Below, in pieces: positions 22,124-32,560 of a stretch of 64,000 nt of DNA; position 1 is the first letter of the stretch, and every line of letters begins with the position of its first letter. This stretch comes from Flammula alnicola (taxonomy: Eukaryota; Basidiomycota; Agaricomycetes; Agaricales; Strophariaceae): assembly GCA_015499995.1 (NCBI GenBank), contig JADNRV010000083.1, positions 1 through 64,000 of the forward strand, given 5' to 3'. The position numbers were made by a program, and so were the translations under genes. A model generated the notes under the pieces. That model did no database searches. It was not told where the DNA came from and worked only from the letters and a program-made list of their open reading frames with translations.

Positions 22124-22810
22124 TCAAAACCGATGAATCGAGCTGGTAGACTTGCTAATGCCAATCCTCGCGGCGGGGCTACGGGCCTCGTGATAGCAAC
22201 TGCGGTCCACAACTGATCTTCGTTGATGGTCTTGATCTGGTAATCATGGTTAGAATTGAAAAAACTATTAATAAACCGGGGGTGTACTCACGACATATTC
22301 TCCATTCCCAGCGCATTCGATGCCGTAGATGGTTGCGGGAGCGCCTGCGACTGCGACTTGGGCCAGGAATAGGTTCTAGATTGGATAATAAGCGTAAGCA
22401 ATGCATCAGCCAAAAATCATTGAAGGGGTACTAACAGATTCGGTAAGATGCAAGGTTGTCACATTACGAGCAAGTTCGATATTCAAGATATGAAAGCCGC
22501 CTTGATCAGCGTTCGTAAGTGTCCACTGTACAATACAACATTACGACTTCATCAGCAAAGGGAAAGGCAACCAATACTTCGAAGCTCTTACCACGCCGAG
22601 CTGTCCCTTGGGAGGTGCTGTCTCTAAGACGGTGAGGTTTCCTGTTTCAACTGGCCTTCCGACGGTCAAAAACCCTCCGGTAAAGCCTGCACTTTCGATA
22701 CTGTAGTTGCCAGCTGTGACGGGCAAGCAAGGAGCCTGTGCCGCAGCATGCATGACACTTCCCATGGCGAGAAGCGACATGACGAGGAGAGATTTGAAGA
22801 AAGATGGCAT
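22124..22810 (-). CDS. Small secreted protein, I66-inhibitor-like, copy A
   Basis: Four exons, about 170 aa. Signal peptide MPSFFKSLLVMSLLAMGSVM then HAAAQAP. The mature part has GNYSIESAGFTGGFLTVG, QLGVWTLTNADQGGFHILN and GIECAGNGEYVIK followed by DQLWTAV. The repeating G-Y-I and W-T-L pattern resembles the beta-trefoil fold of fungal I66 serine protease inhibitors, but this is a weak inference. There is no intron between the signal peptide and GNYS, unlike the paralogue at 43474. The promoter is conserved between the two genes. Confidence 0.75.
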
Positions 22811-22902
22811 CTTTCGGAGTTTGGATGTGTGAGGGTTTGAACTGCTTGTCTTCAAGTGATGAGAGGCGATGTTCTGAGTATGCTACGAAGCAATTTGGGT
22901 GT

Positions 22903-22910
22903 CTTTTATA
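22903..22910 (-). promoter_or_regulatory. TATA box of I66-like copy A
   Basis: TATAAAAG on the minus strand, 93 bp before the ATG, inside a block (about 22880-23010) that matches the promoter of the copy at 43474. Confidence 0.7.
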
Positions 22911-23159
22911 CCCCTCGCCCCAGGGTTAAAGCACGACGAGTACACTAATAAAACGTATCGGACAAAACTGACCGTAATTTGGCTCCGAACAGAAGGACTG
23001 GCTACGTGACCAACATTCATCGGAGACGAGGTTTTCTGGATTCTGGCGTCACTGGATGCAACAATAAACCGATTAACTGCCAGGAAATGATATAGTAATA
23101 GGAATAGACTAAAACATTAGAAAGCCTTCCTGAGAGATGAGAAGACACTGGCACACCTA

Positions 23160-23695
23160 CTTATTATCTCGAATTACAACTCTTGGTAGCATTTCTGGAG
23201 AACATTCAGACAAATCAGATAATCTTTGCCGACAACCTCAACTGGCAGGTGTCCTAAGAATAGCGTACGAGCTGTACCAAACGGTCGACTAAAAATAGAA
23301 CCGTCCAGGACAGATGTCGACAAGTTCACTGCGTCTGCCTTCCAATCAGACACGGCAGAGCAGCCATACAACTTGAAGGATCGCGGACATTTACGATTGT
23401 CTTCTAGACACAGGATGAATATCATCCCCGATTTCCAAGGCTATTCCAGAGTCGAGAAGATTGCTATGGACCGACTTGCAGTTCGGTGATGTCCTTGTCC
23501 TGGACCTGGGCACTCGACTGTTGACTTCAATTATGATTGATTGGTACGAGGAACATATGATCAGCGCAGTTGATGTTCTAGTGTTGCAAAAAGTAAGAAT
23601 CTATTTAAACCATGTCAGAGAAGAACATGAAAATCTTACAGAGAAGAAACCCAATTCGATACCATCGCAGGAATGCCAACCCTTTAGAAATTAAG
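23160..23695. pseudogene. Relic of an unrecognised gene, copy A
   Basis: Homologous to 42780-43140 in inverted orientation. The minus strand shows SIFSRPFGTARTLFLGHLPV matching an equivalent in the other copy. The plus strand shows an open run LLWTDLQFGDVLVLDLGTRL. Neither gives a full gene. The family was not recognised. Confidence 0.35.
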
Positions 23696-23700
23696 ACAAT

Positions 23701-23778
23701 TCGGAGATCAAACCGAGAAGTTATACCTCCTGCTCACCACTATTCGCTCTATGAACGACGGCCAGATCCAATATAGTA
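23701..23778 (-). pseudogene. Tail fragment of the SDR gene
   Basis: The minus strand repeats the last codons of the SDR gene at 41434-42562 (YWIWPSFIERM-like, ending YNFSV). It marks the end of the inverted duplication between 22.1-23.8 kb and 42.5-44.25 kb. Confidence 0.7.
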
Positions 23779-23886
23779 CAGTTATCGACTAACCTCTCAT
23801 TTTGTTTGTGCCCCCGTTGCCTGGATAGTCCCGGCTTTGGGCTGGCACGGACAGAAGGGCGTCGTGTAGATGCGATGTGCGTTGTC

Positions 23887-24531
23887 TTACGCGCTGCACG
23901 TGTATGGTCCTGGCTTGGAGATAGAACTGTATGGCGGAATACGTGGCCTTGAAGGTGGCTGAGGGCTAGACGGTCTCAACTGATATTCATGAGGACTAGG
24001 TGGTCTCGTTAGAGGCGCACTATGCGGAGGAGGATTATTGACGTGCATCTGCATGCGGGCAGGAGCTTCGTGCGCCCTTCCTGTACCATTAAGGTGCCTC
24101 ACAGGACCGAACTCCTTCCGAACTTCTCAAGGTTCAGTGTCTTCTTTGGAAGGTACTTCCAAGGAGCCTTTTGCGACTCGGACGCTGTGTTCTTGTACTG
24201 GGCTTCTGCGTCTCTCTTCTCATTGAGCTGCTTCATGTAATGCTCGTGATTCTGCGGGGGAGGCAGATACCTACTATGTTCGGCCTCCTGATGGTGACCA
24301 GGTGCGCCAAAGTGCGAAGCCCAAGATTCCCCAGTCGACGGGCTCCAGACATGTCCCGCAGTCGCCACACGTCCTGGCCTGAGGTTGTTGCTGGCTTGTA
24401 CTGGCTTCTTTTCTCTCGGTGGAGGAGGCAGGGTGGTGCCGGGCCGCGGGCGTTTTTTGAAGGGGGAACCATCAACAAGAGTGTGGGTGTTCAACGTTCA
24501 GGCGTGTGGGCGCTTCGTGGCCACATCGTTG
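23887..24531 (-). pseudogene. 3' half of a duplicated secreted-protein gene
   Basis: The minus strand matches the second exon of the gene at 7429, from DQRRGHEAPA-like codons to the C-terminus (SHFGAPGHHQEAEH, NHEHYMKQLNEKRDAEAQ, AGRAHEAPARMQMHV-like). A frame shift after TLNLEKF stops the main frame, and the C-terminal residues differ. The 5' half is absent here. It stands head to head with small-family copy 5. Confidence 0.75.
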
Positions 24532-24650
24532 ATCACTGCCATGCATCGATCACGCCTTGCCTTATTATTGATCTGCATCTGTGGGCGTTCCCAAGAAAAG
24601 ATCAGGCGTTTTTTTTTCTTCGCCATTCCAATTTTTCACCGCTCAGCGCC

Positions 24651-25276
24651 ATGGACGACGGAGAAACTCGATGCCCAGTGTTCTGCACCGCTGATATCCC
24701 CACCAGCGTAAGCCAAATGCGACCATTATTGTGCTAAGTTTCTCAATCTTTGCTCTATAGACCCTAAACCTCCTCTTACATTGCACGGAAGAATATCTTA
24801 CGGAATTTAATTCGTCAAACTACACCGCACACATATCCGACCGGATCGTTTTCATCGATAGCAAAGATATCACCACCATCACCAAGGGATCTTCTCCCCC
24901 TATCACCTCATCGCCCACCGCTTTCCTCGGACACACTCTCCAGCAAGTGCGAGAGTGGTTCGACGCAAATATCACCCAGCCATGCCCGAAAGGATACATG
25001 CCATACTGCTTCCTGGTGCTCGACGGCGAGAGCGCAGAGGATGACAGTTGTATTTTCGTCTGCACGCAAGATTCTGCTCCGGGAGAAATACACTCGCTGC
25101 GCTGTGAATTTGACGTTGCACTGCTGAATGCCGTGGCGTGCGATATTCAAGGGGAGTCGATCGAGGAGGGCTCGATGGGGAGCTTCATGAGAAGCGGGGT
25201 GACCATGACGAAGGAAAATTTGAAGCTGGCAATGAATGGAGGGTTGTATATCCAAGATGGAGAGGTCAAAGCTTGA
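24651..25276 (+). CDS. Small duplicated family protein, copy 5 (altered C-terminus)
   Basis: Two exons (24651-24707, 24761-25276), 190 aa. It begins MDDGETRCPVFC and TADIPTS, as in the other copies. An 8-bp insertion near 25269-25276 (a partial doubling of AGCTTGAG) brings in a TGA. The protein ends GEVKA and lacks the last eleven residues (LDQGWRDFSNW), whose codons are still present downstream to 25315. It may be on the way to a pseudogene, or the tail may be dispensable. Orientation is opposite to copies 1-4. Confidence 0.65.
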
Positions 25277-25439
25277 GCTTGATCAGGGATGGAGAGACTT
25301 CAGAAACTGGTAATTGAGCGAACTTGTGTCGTGCTACAATTTTCCGCGATCCTGTAAATAAGTTCAACAGGTATTAGGAAATTTTCCGTCCAAGGAGAGG
25401 AGAAAGGAAACACTAAAAAAGAAGAGAAAGACGACGCAC

Positions 25440-25950
25440 ATAAGCCCCTTCTCCATCCCCTCAACCTCCGTCTTAACGCTCTCGAATGGACTCCCAGTAA
25501 TTATCAACCCTCTCACTCCTACTACCGAAGACCTAGAATAACACAATAACCCAACATGATTGTCCCGTCCCCATCTCCTCTCAACCCTCTTCAGGAGACC
25601 TACGAATTCCTTCACGTCTTCATTCAACTCTCAATCACATTCGTGTCTAGCTTATCATGCAAGAATCCTTCGCTCTCAACCAATCAGAACCTTTGGTTTT
25701 CCTGCTGAGTCCTCTTCTCTGTTGCTCATCCTCCCCAGCTTGTGGTCCTATGATGATGGCGTCCCTCGACTGTTTCAGAGAATCCGTCGTGCGGCAATGA
25801 TACTACTAGATAGTAGAGCTAGCAGTGGAATGTGGAGGGCAGCGAGGAGTAAGTAATGTCATGGCGCGAGGCTGCGCGAGGAGAAAGTCGTTGGATGCTG
25901 GAGATGCTGCAAATTGACTGACAGGTTCCGCGGACTTTGAAATTGTCACC
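25440..25950 (+). pseudogene. Unrecognised duplicated gene, right copy
   Basis: Inverted counterpart of 10660-10930. The LWSYDDGVPRLFQRIRRAAM frame is shared. It carries about 215 bp (25495-25710) that the left copy lacks. It follows small-family copy 5 in the same order as in the left arm. Confidence 0.35.
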
Positions 25951-26259
25951 TGGACCTACCCGCACGGGCTAAGTAGGCCACATTCTGAACGCGTTGCCAA
26001 CTTGCCCACACTGTGCCAGCCGTCAAGCTTTTGTTCGTCTTAGCGAAGGCCACAGAAGGTGAGGATTTGACTATCTAAAGTGTCGAGTACGTATTCTCCT
26101 CTTGCTGTCAGCTAGAACTAACGTAATTTTTTTTGGGATTCAGTCCTACTTTGCACGCGAGACAGCCTGAGTGGGCCGAGACGAAGAGACGCGGTGATGT
26201 AGCGGGGAGGTGCATATAGCCTCCTTACTTATGACCGCCTGGTTGTAACTGGCAAGAGT

Positions 26260-26955
26260 ATGGCAATCGAACACCATCCTCTGACCGCTTTGATGATACA
26301 ACGAAGGATGATACCGTCGACCTTTCGGGTTACCCAGCGCGTGAAGTTCCCATCACATTGGCCAGCGACGAACCCTGGGGCGACAATGACGTTTTCGACC
26401 CCGATGGTATCTTTAAAACTGTATCTCGACCGGGAGCCGGTATCGAGAAATACGTATAGGCATATCGACGAGCTAATGGTTTGGACAGAGGGACATGCCT
26501 ACAACAAGTTGGCGTGGCCCAGGGAACGACGATACCAAGGTTTATTGACACTTTCATGGTCTGTCCTCTCTCTTTTTTTTTAACGCAGCGCCCGTTCTGA
26601 TTGCTTGGTCTCGCAGGTAAAATCATCGGACGAGGACGAGGAGAAGTCGGCTATTGCAATCTCGTATGTCGAGGGCACGCCCATCCGGCACCACTGTCGG
26701 CAGCTTGGCGGCACTCGATGGTATTGCCATGCTGTTCGATTTTGGATCTTCCCGACCTAGCTTCTTCCCTACCGCTGCAGAGAACGAAACACATGAAGGC
26801 GAGCGTATGAAGGCGGCCCACTTGTACGGTTGATTTTCGACATCTGCCGGTCGGTGGAGTTGGATGCCTCTATGGAGGAGTTGGAAGAGAATATCTGGGC
26901 TTTCTTCGAGTGGATTCGACGAGAGCATCCGAGCGATGCATGGATTCAAGCTTAG
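26260..26955 (+). pseudogene. Kinase-like gene relic (right)
   Basis: A first part reads YPAREVPITLASDEPWGDND, then after a stop and a frame change ELMVWTEGHAYNKLAW. A second part reads ISYVEGTPIRHHC-like codons, then GIAMLFDFGSSRPSFFPT in another frame, and finally IFDICRSVELDASMEELEEN with a terminal HPSDAWIQA and stop near 26955. These are N-lobe, DFG-region and C-terminal parts of a kinase-like gene in at least three frames, so it is broken. Confidence 0.6.
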
Positions 26956-27177
26956 GAGCGTCCGTTGGCATCGCTGAATCCCAGGTATATGAAAAAAATC
27001 TAGTAGTAACGATTAATTAGCGATTAGATGGCCGACATGGTGTAGATAATATCGCTAAGTTTTTGTCATTCAATACACAATTTGCAAGGCCACTGACTTC
27101 TCTTGCACTGGAACCCCCCACTGATCGAATGTGCTCCTAGTATTTTTAAAAAAAAACTCATTGTTTAATACTCTGGT

Positions 27178-27668
27178 GTGGCTGAGTGTGGCACTGGTTC
27201 GTCACTAGCACTAGTCACCTCAGTCCCACACTCGCATCTGACTTTCACCTTTTCATGGCAGGCTATCATGAGCCGCTGCAATTTTTCCGCACCTTCGAGC
27301 CCATTTACCATCAATCCGCTTAACCAACCCTTCAGTACCTTCACCTATATCGCCGACTTCGCAGCTCTGGATGAGAAGTCCTTCCTGCGAGAACTGATGA
27401 ACTACCCGAGAAAGATATCATTGCAGCGTACACGCTGAAGTATGGGGGTATCGACAAGCTCTTGGCAATCGCTAGAGAGGAAAAGCGTAAGCATACGTGG
27501 CCAGAATGGCGCCAACAAACCGCCTTATTTACTCAGGATACCTACCCGAAATCAAGAAGCCGTCACTCTCACCCTCCAGTCAAACTGGTGATTCAAGACC
27601 TGAGACCTGAACCGTCGGGTAAGTGGGACATGAAATTTGTTGAGGCTAATCATGAGGATGTCAACTGA
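27178..27668 (+). pseudogene. Unrecognised open frames, probably one frame-shifted gene
   Basis: One frame gives SPFTINPLNQPFSTFTYIAD then FAALDEKSFLREL; the next frame gives LPEKDIIAAYTLKYGGIDKL and a basic C-terminal part ending EANHEDVN and stop at 27668. They fit end to end if a single base was lost or gained near 27400. No family recognised. Confidence 0.35.
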
Positions 27669-27978
27669 GGAGCTTTCTTAATGTTCAGATGCATGTTTGG
27701 CTGACACTTGCGCAACCTAATCTAAGGCGATGTGAACTTTTTCTCTCATATAAAACTTGTATAAAACAACACTCCGCCAAATTTATTATATGCACGCCGA
27801 TAATTGGGATACATTCAGCAAATTCATATACGGAAGAAGCGAATTGCATATGTTACTCCAAAAATACGACCGATGTGGAAAGCCATTTGAAAAACACTGG
27901 CATAAAATGGTAACAAAAATAAGTAAAGAAATGGCTGTCACGACAAGTGGATTGCGGTAACTACGACGTTCCGTGCCA

Positions 27979-29820
27979 CTAATGTCCTTCAAAAGAGAAA
28001 ACCGTAACGTCCATCCAAGGAAAGAGACGGTTAAATAAAAGGAAACGGTGATGTTCGCAGAGCCAGTGCGTAAATCCAATTATAGCCGCCTCGTATTTGA
28101 TTCGATTTGTAATATCAGAGTTTGTAGGCCCCACTCCTAGCACATCGACTTGGTAGCCTATCAGTGCGAAGAAAAGCTCAGACTCTTCCTTGGGGAGTTT
28201 CTCCACAAGGGTGTACGGGGATTGAAAGTGTCGTCGTCGGTGGGGTAGAGGCGGCGGAGGAAGAATTTCCTTCATCTTCAAGATCGCTCTCGCCGTCATT
28301 TGGTGGATTTCGGATGTTGTTTTGTTGTATTTAGAGACATCGTCCGTCACGGTGGCCAGATGGTATACGCGATAGGCCCTGTCGTACGTGGATGCAAATT
28401 CGATTACGCCACTCTCGATGGACTTGAGGACGATATCAATTCCGGAACAAGGGCCTGGCGAAGTTGAGGAAGGTCCCGAGACGTCAACGTGTTCCGAGAG
28501 GATACCGAAAAGGCTGCGATATAGGTATTTGCTTTCATGGACGTATGGTTCTGGTGATTGAAGGTAGGATTCGACTGTTCTCCGCATGGCAGCCGGTGAA
28601 GCAAAGGTGACATTTCCATTGGCTGGAACATTCAATAGAACAACTTGGTTGACAGCGAGAGTCTGTTTCTTTGTGAGCATGGTGATCTTGAACGTGAAGA
28701 CATCTTCTTGGGCAGCTGGGGTCGTACGGTAGATGCCCAAGGCCTTCGCAGCAGTTTTGGCGTCTGCCAGTCGAGGGAATGTAAACCTGGCGTAAGTCGA
28801 CGACGCTTTGACTGTGGGAATGTCGACAAGGGTGCTTGATATGACAGCCTTGGACAATAGCTTTGCCGTGATTCTGTCATCGGAGACCAAGTTGGCCCGC
28901 AGCACGAGTGCAATCTTTGGACCGACGATGAAGAGCCGATGTATGTCAGGCTCCCCGTCGATCACCCCTTCCCACAGTCCGAAAGAATTATTGCCAATGA
29001 CGAATTCCTCGCCCTCTGCAGCTTGCCATATACCCAGGAACGACATATTGGCCATATCTGTATAGTCAACTGCTGGATAATTATCAATGAGCTTGGGGTC
29101 TACTCTTGTTTGCAGCATCCTGGCAAACCCCATCACTCCATATTTCTCCCACAAAGCCTCTGCGGCAGTCACTATCTTGTGGTGCGGTGTTTGGAGGATG
29201 TATTTTAGGCCGAATAGAAAAATGTCATTCTTGGTACGAAGGTCGTATTTCTCCCGAAGGAATTTGTAATATTCACGGAGCGGGGCATTGTCTGCGTGAT
29301 TCTCGTCAAAATACGATGAGATGAGAGGTGTTCGTCGATAGTGCATGAGATAGATAAACTTGCGCAAGGTCTCCAGTTCTTTCCTCTTCATTGTAACGAC
29401 ATCCCGTCGAGCGTCGGTGGCCAAGTGTATACTCCGAATAATTGTTGCTGCGTCGTTCTCAAGCCGAGATAGTCCTTGTTCAAGGTGGTCTACGTTCTGC
29501 GTATTGCGTTGATCGCGATACATGTTGATGTTCCCGTGGACCTTTCCAATTGGCTGGTGCTCGAATCTTTGGCTCTGGATGTCATACAACATAATGGTAT
29601 CTTGATCAACGCCAGTTTTACGAGCCTTGTGGAAGTTCTTCTGTCGCTCTTTCTTGTTCCTGTCCGATGTCCTTGTTGGGCGCTTATTTAGGGTTCGAGA
29701 AAAGGAGATCGCGTACCGAGGTTGGATTTGAGTATCTTGAAAGTAACGAAGAATGAAACGAGGAATATAATGTTGGTATTGATCTTTTGGTAGGTCAGTG
29801 CTAGTTGAAGTCGCCGCCAT
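27979..29820 (-). CDS. DUF4238 family protein, right copy
   Basis: Start ATG at 29820 chosen because it aligns with the start of the left copy; an earlier ATG at 29868 is also in frame. Hallmarks QYQHYIPRFILRYFQDTQ and RDQRNTQNVDHLEQGLS are present. A 57-nt stretch corresponding to the left copy's intron is in frame and has no stop, so the transcript could encode 613 aa unspliced or 594 aa spliced. The C-terminus differs from the left copy after WLCEHH. Function unknown. Its 3' flank (27780-27978) is shared with the left gene. Confidence 0.85.
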   Translation of the reverse strand: MAATSTSTDLPKDQYQHYIPRFILRYFQDTQIQPRYAISFSRTLNKRPTRTSDRNKKERQKNFHKARKTGVDQDTIMLYDIQSQRFEHQPIGKVHGNINMYRDQRNTQNVDHLEQGLSRLENDAATIIRSIHLATDARRDVVTMKRKELETLRKFIYLMHYRRTPLISSYFDENHADNAPLREYYKFLREKYDLRTKNDIFLFGLKYILQTPHHKIVTAAEALWEKYGVMGFARMLQTRVDPKLIDNYPAVDYTDMANMSFLGIWQAAEGEEFVIGNNSFGLWEGVIDGEPDIHRLFIVGPKIALVLRANLVSDDRITAKLLSKAVISSTLVDIPTVKASSTYARFTFPRLADAKTAAKALGIYRTTPAAQEDVFTFKITMLTKKQTLAVNQVVLLNVPANGNVTFASPAAMRRTVESYLQSPEPYVHESKYLYRSLFGILSEHVDVSGPSSTSPGPCSGIDIVLKSIESGVIEFASTYDRAYRVYHLATVTDDVSKYNKTTSEIHQMTARAILKMKEILPPPPLPHRRRHFQSPYTLVEKLPKEESELFFALIGYQVDVLGVGPTNSDITNRIKYEAAIIGFTHWLCEHHRFLLFNRLFPWMDVTVFSFEGH

Positions 29821-30204
29821 AATGTTATGATGAGGGTTCAACTTGAACAAGAAGTTTGACGTGGCCATATGGGGCGACGGCCGCGACGCAACTGATGGTT
29901 CTATGGGGCTGTGCAGCGGGACCCGGCCCGGGGACGATATCTAAAATCTGAACAAGGCCACAAGTCGTCCATGCGAGAGGGAGCTCCCTTCCGGATCCAT
30001 AAGATTCTACTGCCAGAGCTTTCTTGCCAAGTAGGTATTATATGGATGAATAATACAACCCATTAATCGAAGACCTCCGCGCCCATCCTTAACTTTTAAG
30101 AAGACAGTGCTTGTAAGCGTTGGCTTGTCAAGCACGAATTGACTTCGGTAAGTATGACATTCCTTTACAGTACGTGTTTCTCAACTTTAAATCTGTCATT
30201 TCTA
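29821..30204. other. Spacer, no supported gene
   Basis: Promoter side of the right DUF4238 gene and the 3' side of the GMC gene. Nothing else was recognised. Confidence 0.5.
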
Positions 30205-32560
30205 TTAACCTGCCCCACTCCAAGCGTCTTTTATCATGTCTGCGGCTCTTTCAGCTATAACATACACAGGCGTTTGTGTATGTCCCGCAATAACATACGG
30301 CTGTTATATCTCCGAAGTAAGATATCCATTACAGCAAGAAGAGGATCTAAGACTTACCATGATAGAGGCATCCACGACGCGCAAGCCATCTGCTTGCTTC
30401 AGTCGCAGGTCAGGATCGACGACGCCATACTTGGCATCAGGGGCGGACATGGCTGCTGTTCCAATAGGATGCCAGGCAGTACTTGCAGTTTGCCGGATAT
30501 AGGCATCCAGTAAGTCGTCTGAAGTGGCATTCCTGGTTTCTGCGAGCTCGTTGAGAACATAGCCCTGCCACGCTTTAGCAGCGAAAAACTGTCTTGAGCT
30601 TTTAATCGCTTCCCGAGCCGAGACTAAGTCGATTTCTGCCGTGAGCAGACCGGGGTCGATGATCGGCGCGTCGAGGAGATTATTTGAGCCTAGAATCAAA
30701 GATCCGCCTAACAGAGATATTGAGAACAATTGGAGATTTGCGAAGATCATGAAGTAGCACTGACGAGACGCGGGACTGACAACCGCAATACCCATGGTGA
30801 TTATATGGTCCCCGGATGTTGATGTGCCACCGTTCTACATTTGATTTGAGTTGATTCAAATCGACCTTGCAAGGAATAAGAACTCACTGCAACTGCCAAT
30901 TCGTAATGAGGAGTATTCCGTCCAGCCGATGGGTCGCCAAATGTCCGGAGAGCGGATGAACTGTTAGGGAGGCGTTGCCAGATAATATGACTGCTCAGTG
31001 AGTTTCCAAGCGGACCGGTGCGTGTGTCTTTCCACTGCTGCAGAAATTCGGCCAGGGCTGTAGCATTGGTGCTAATGCTGCACGTGGGATGTACACGTTA
31101 AAGTTGGCACTCCACGACAAAACGACAAGACGAGAAGACGTTACTTACGTGTCCACAATGTCGGTTGAGTTCGCCAACCAGGTCACAGAAAGGAGCGGAT
31201 GGTCAGTAAGGTTCTTCCCAACACTGGGAAGATGCAAGGAGGATTCGATGCCGATTGATTGCAACTCATTTACGTCGCCAATCCCTGAATGGAGGAGAAT
31301 ACGAGGCGTGCCAATAGACCCAGCGGATAAGATGACCTCTTTCCTTGCTCGCACGACGCTTCTGTTACCTTCAGTAGAGCTCAATAAGATAACCGGCAAC
31401 TAATAGCGACAGAGTATAAACGTACCTTTGCAAATACTTCTACTAAGCGAAAGGATATAGTTTCCCCTGCAGATTTATCGGGTAGTACACGCGTTACTTG
31501 AGAGTTGAGTACAACGAAAAGGTTTGGGCGGCTGAGGACTCCGTTCACGAGATAGGATGTTGCAGAGCTGCTGCGTGTTCCATTACCGATAGTACCTTGG
31601 AACCAGCCTGAAGGGTATAATAAGCGACCATATATTTTACTTTCACAGGATGCTCACATAGGCCAAGTGGTTTGCCGGAGTTCATGTCCAGATTGAATTC
31701 GAAGGGGCCTTCAAGCTCGTTAGCAGCTTGTATACTTCTTGGAACGAATGATTGCAAAAATCCAGGGAGGCTTGTGGAGGTCATGCCGTGGAACCCATGG
31801 ACGGCGGGATTATACTGACCGGTAATGTTATGATGATCAGCAGGTTGGGTTAGCTTTTCATGCTATCGATGTTGCGGTTAACAATACCAGAAGAATATGT
31901 TCGTCATGGGTTCAAGCATACCTTCAGAAAGTATGAAAACATGCGATCCCAAGACCATCCAGGATCTCCTGTAACGCGAGCCCATCGATCGTAATCATCG
32001 GAGGTGCCGCGAGTGTAGAACATTGCATCTAGAAATGGGTTCGAAAAAAGCATTATGACTGGAAAAGATGATTCGCATACTAATGGAGCTACTTCCGCCG
32101 AGAATATGCCCCCGCGCATACGCCAGCGAACGTCCATTCAGTCCAACCTGCGGTGTAGTCGTGAAGTTCCAATCGTATTGCGTATTCTGTAAGTTGGCCC
32201 AGAAGTAAGGTACTTCAGAGTTCAATACGCCAACATTACTGAGGCTTGACGTCAGTCATGGTGAATGACGATACTAGCACGAAAATTACGTTGGGCCTGC
32301 TTCAACGACTAGAACCTAGAACCTTGAACGTCTTGATTTCCGAGAGACGGCTCGCAAGGACGGCACCAGCAGTTCCACCTACATATTATAGCGGCGTAAT
32401 GAATGATAATGAAGATATTCAATGGTAGGATTGGCGCACCTCCAACAATGACGAAGTCGAACTCAGTCGTTGGCAATTTGTTCACATTTTCGAAAACGAC
32501 GCCTAGACAAGATCCTGCCAGGAGCTGCAGAAGAAAGACAAATGCCAAATAAGATGACAT
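30205..32560 (-). CDS. GMC-family oxidoreductase (aryl-alcohol oxidase-like), possibly disrupted
   Basis: Many exons on the minus strand. It begins with a signal peptide (MSSYLAFVFLLQLLAGSCLG), then the FAD-binding start DFVIVGG/GTAGAVLASRLSEI, then RGHILGGSSSI joined to NAMFYTRGTSDDYDRW, GWFQGTIGNGTRSSS, and KEVILSAGSIGTPRILLHSG. The C-terminus has the catalytic WHPIGTAAM His and, after the last intron, GHTQTPVYVIAERAADMI. This is the layout of secreted AA3_2 flavoenzymes, which oxidise aryl alcohols or sugars and supply hydrogen peroxide during wood or litter decay. The codons for KVL...VVEAGPT are interrupted by a 7-bp tandem duplication (32310-32323), which shifts the frame. All other exons look sound, so this is a very young pseudogene or a sequence error. 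Confidence 0.8.
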
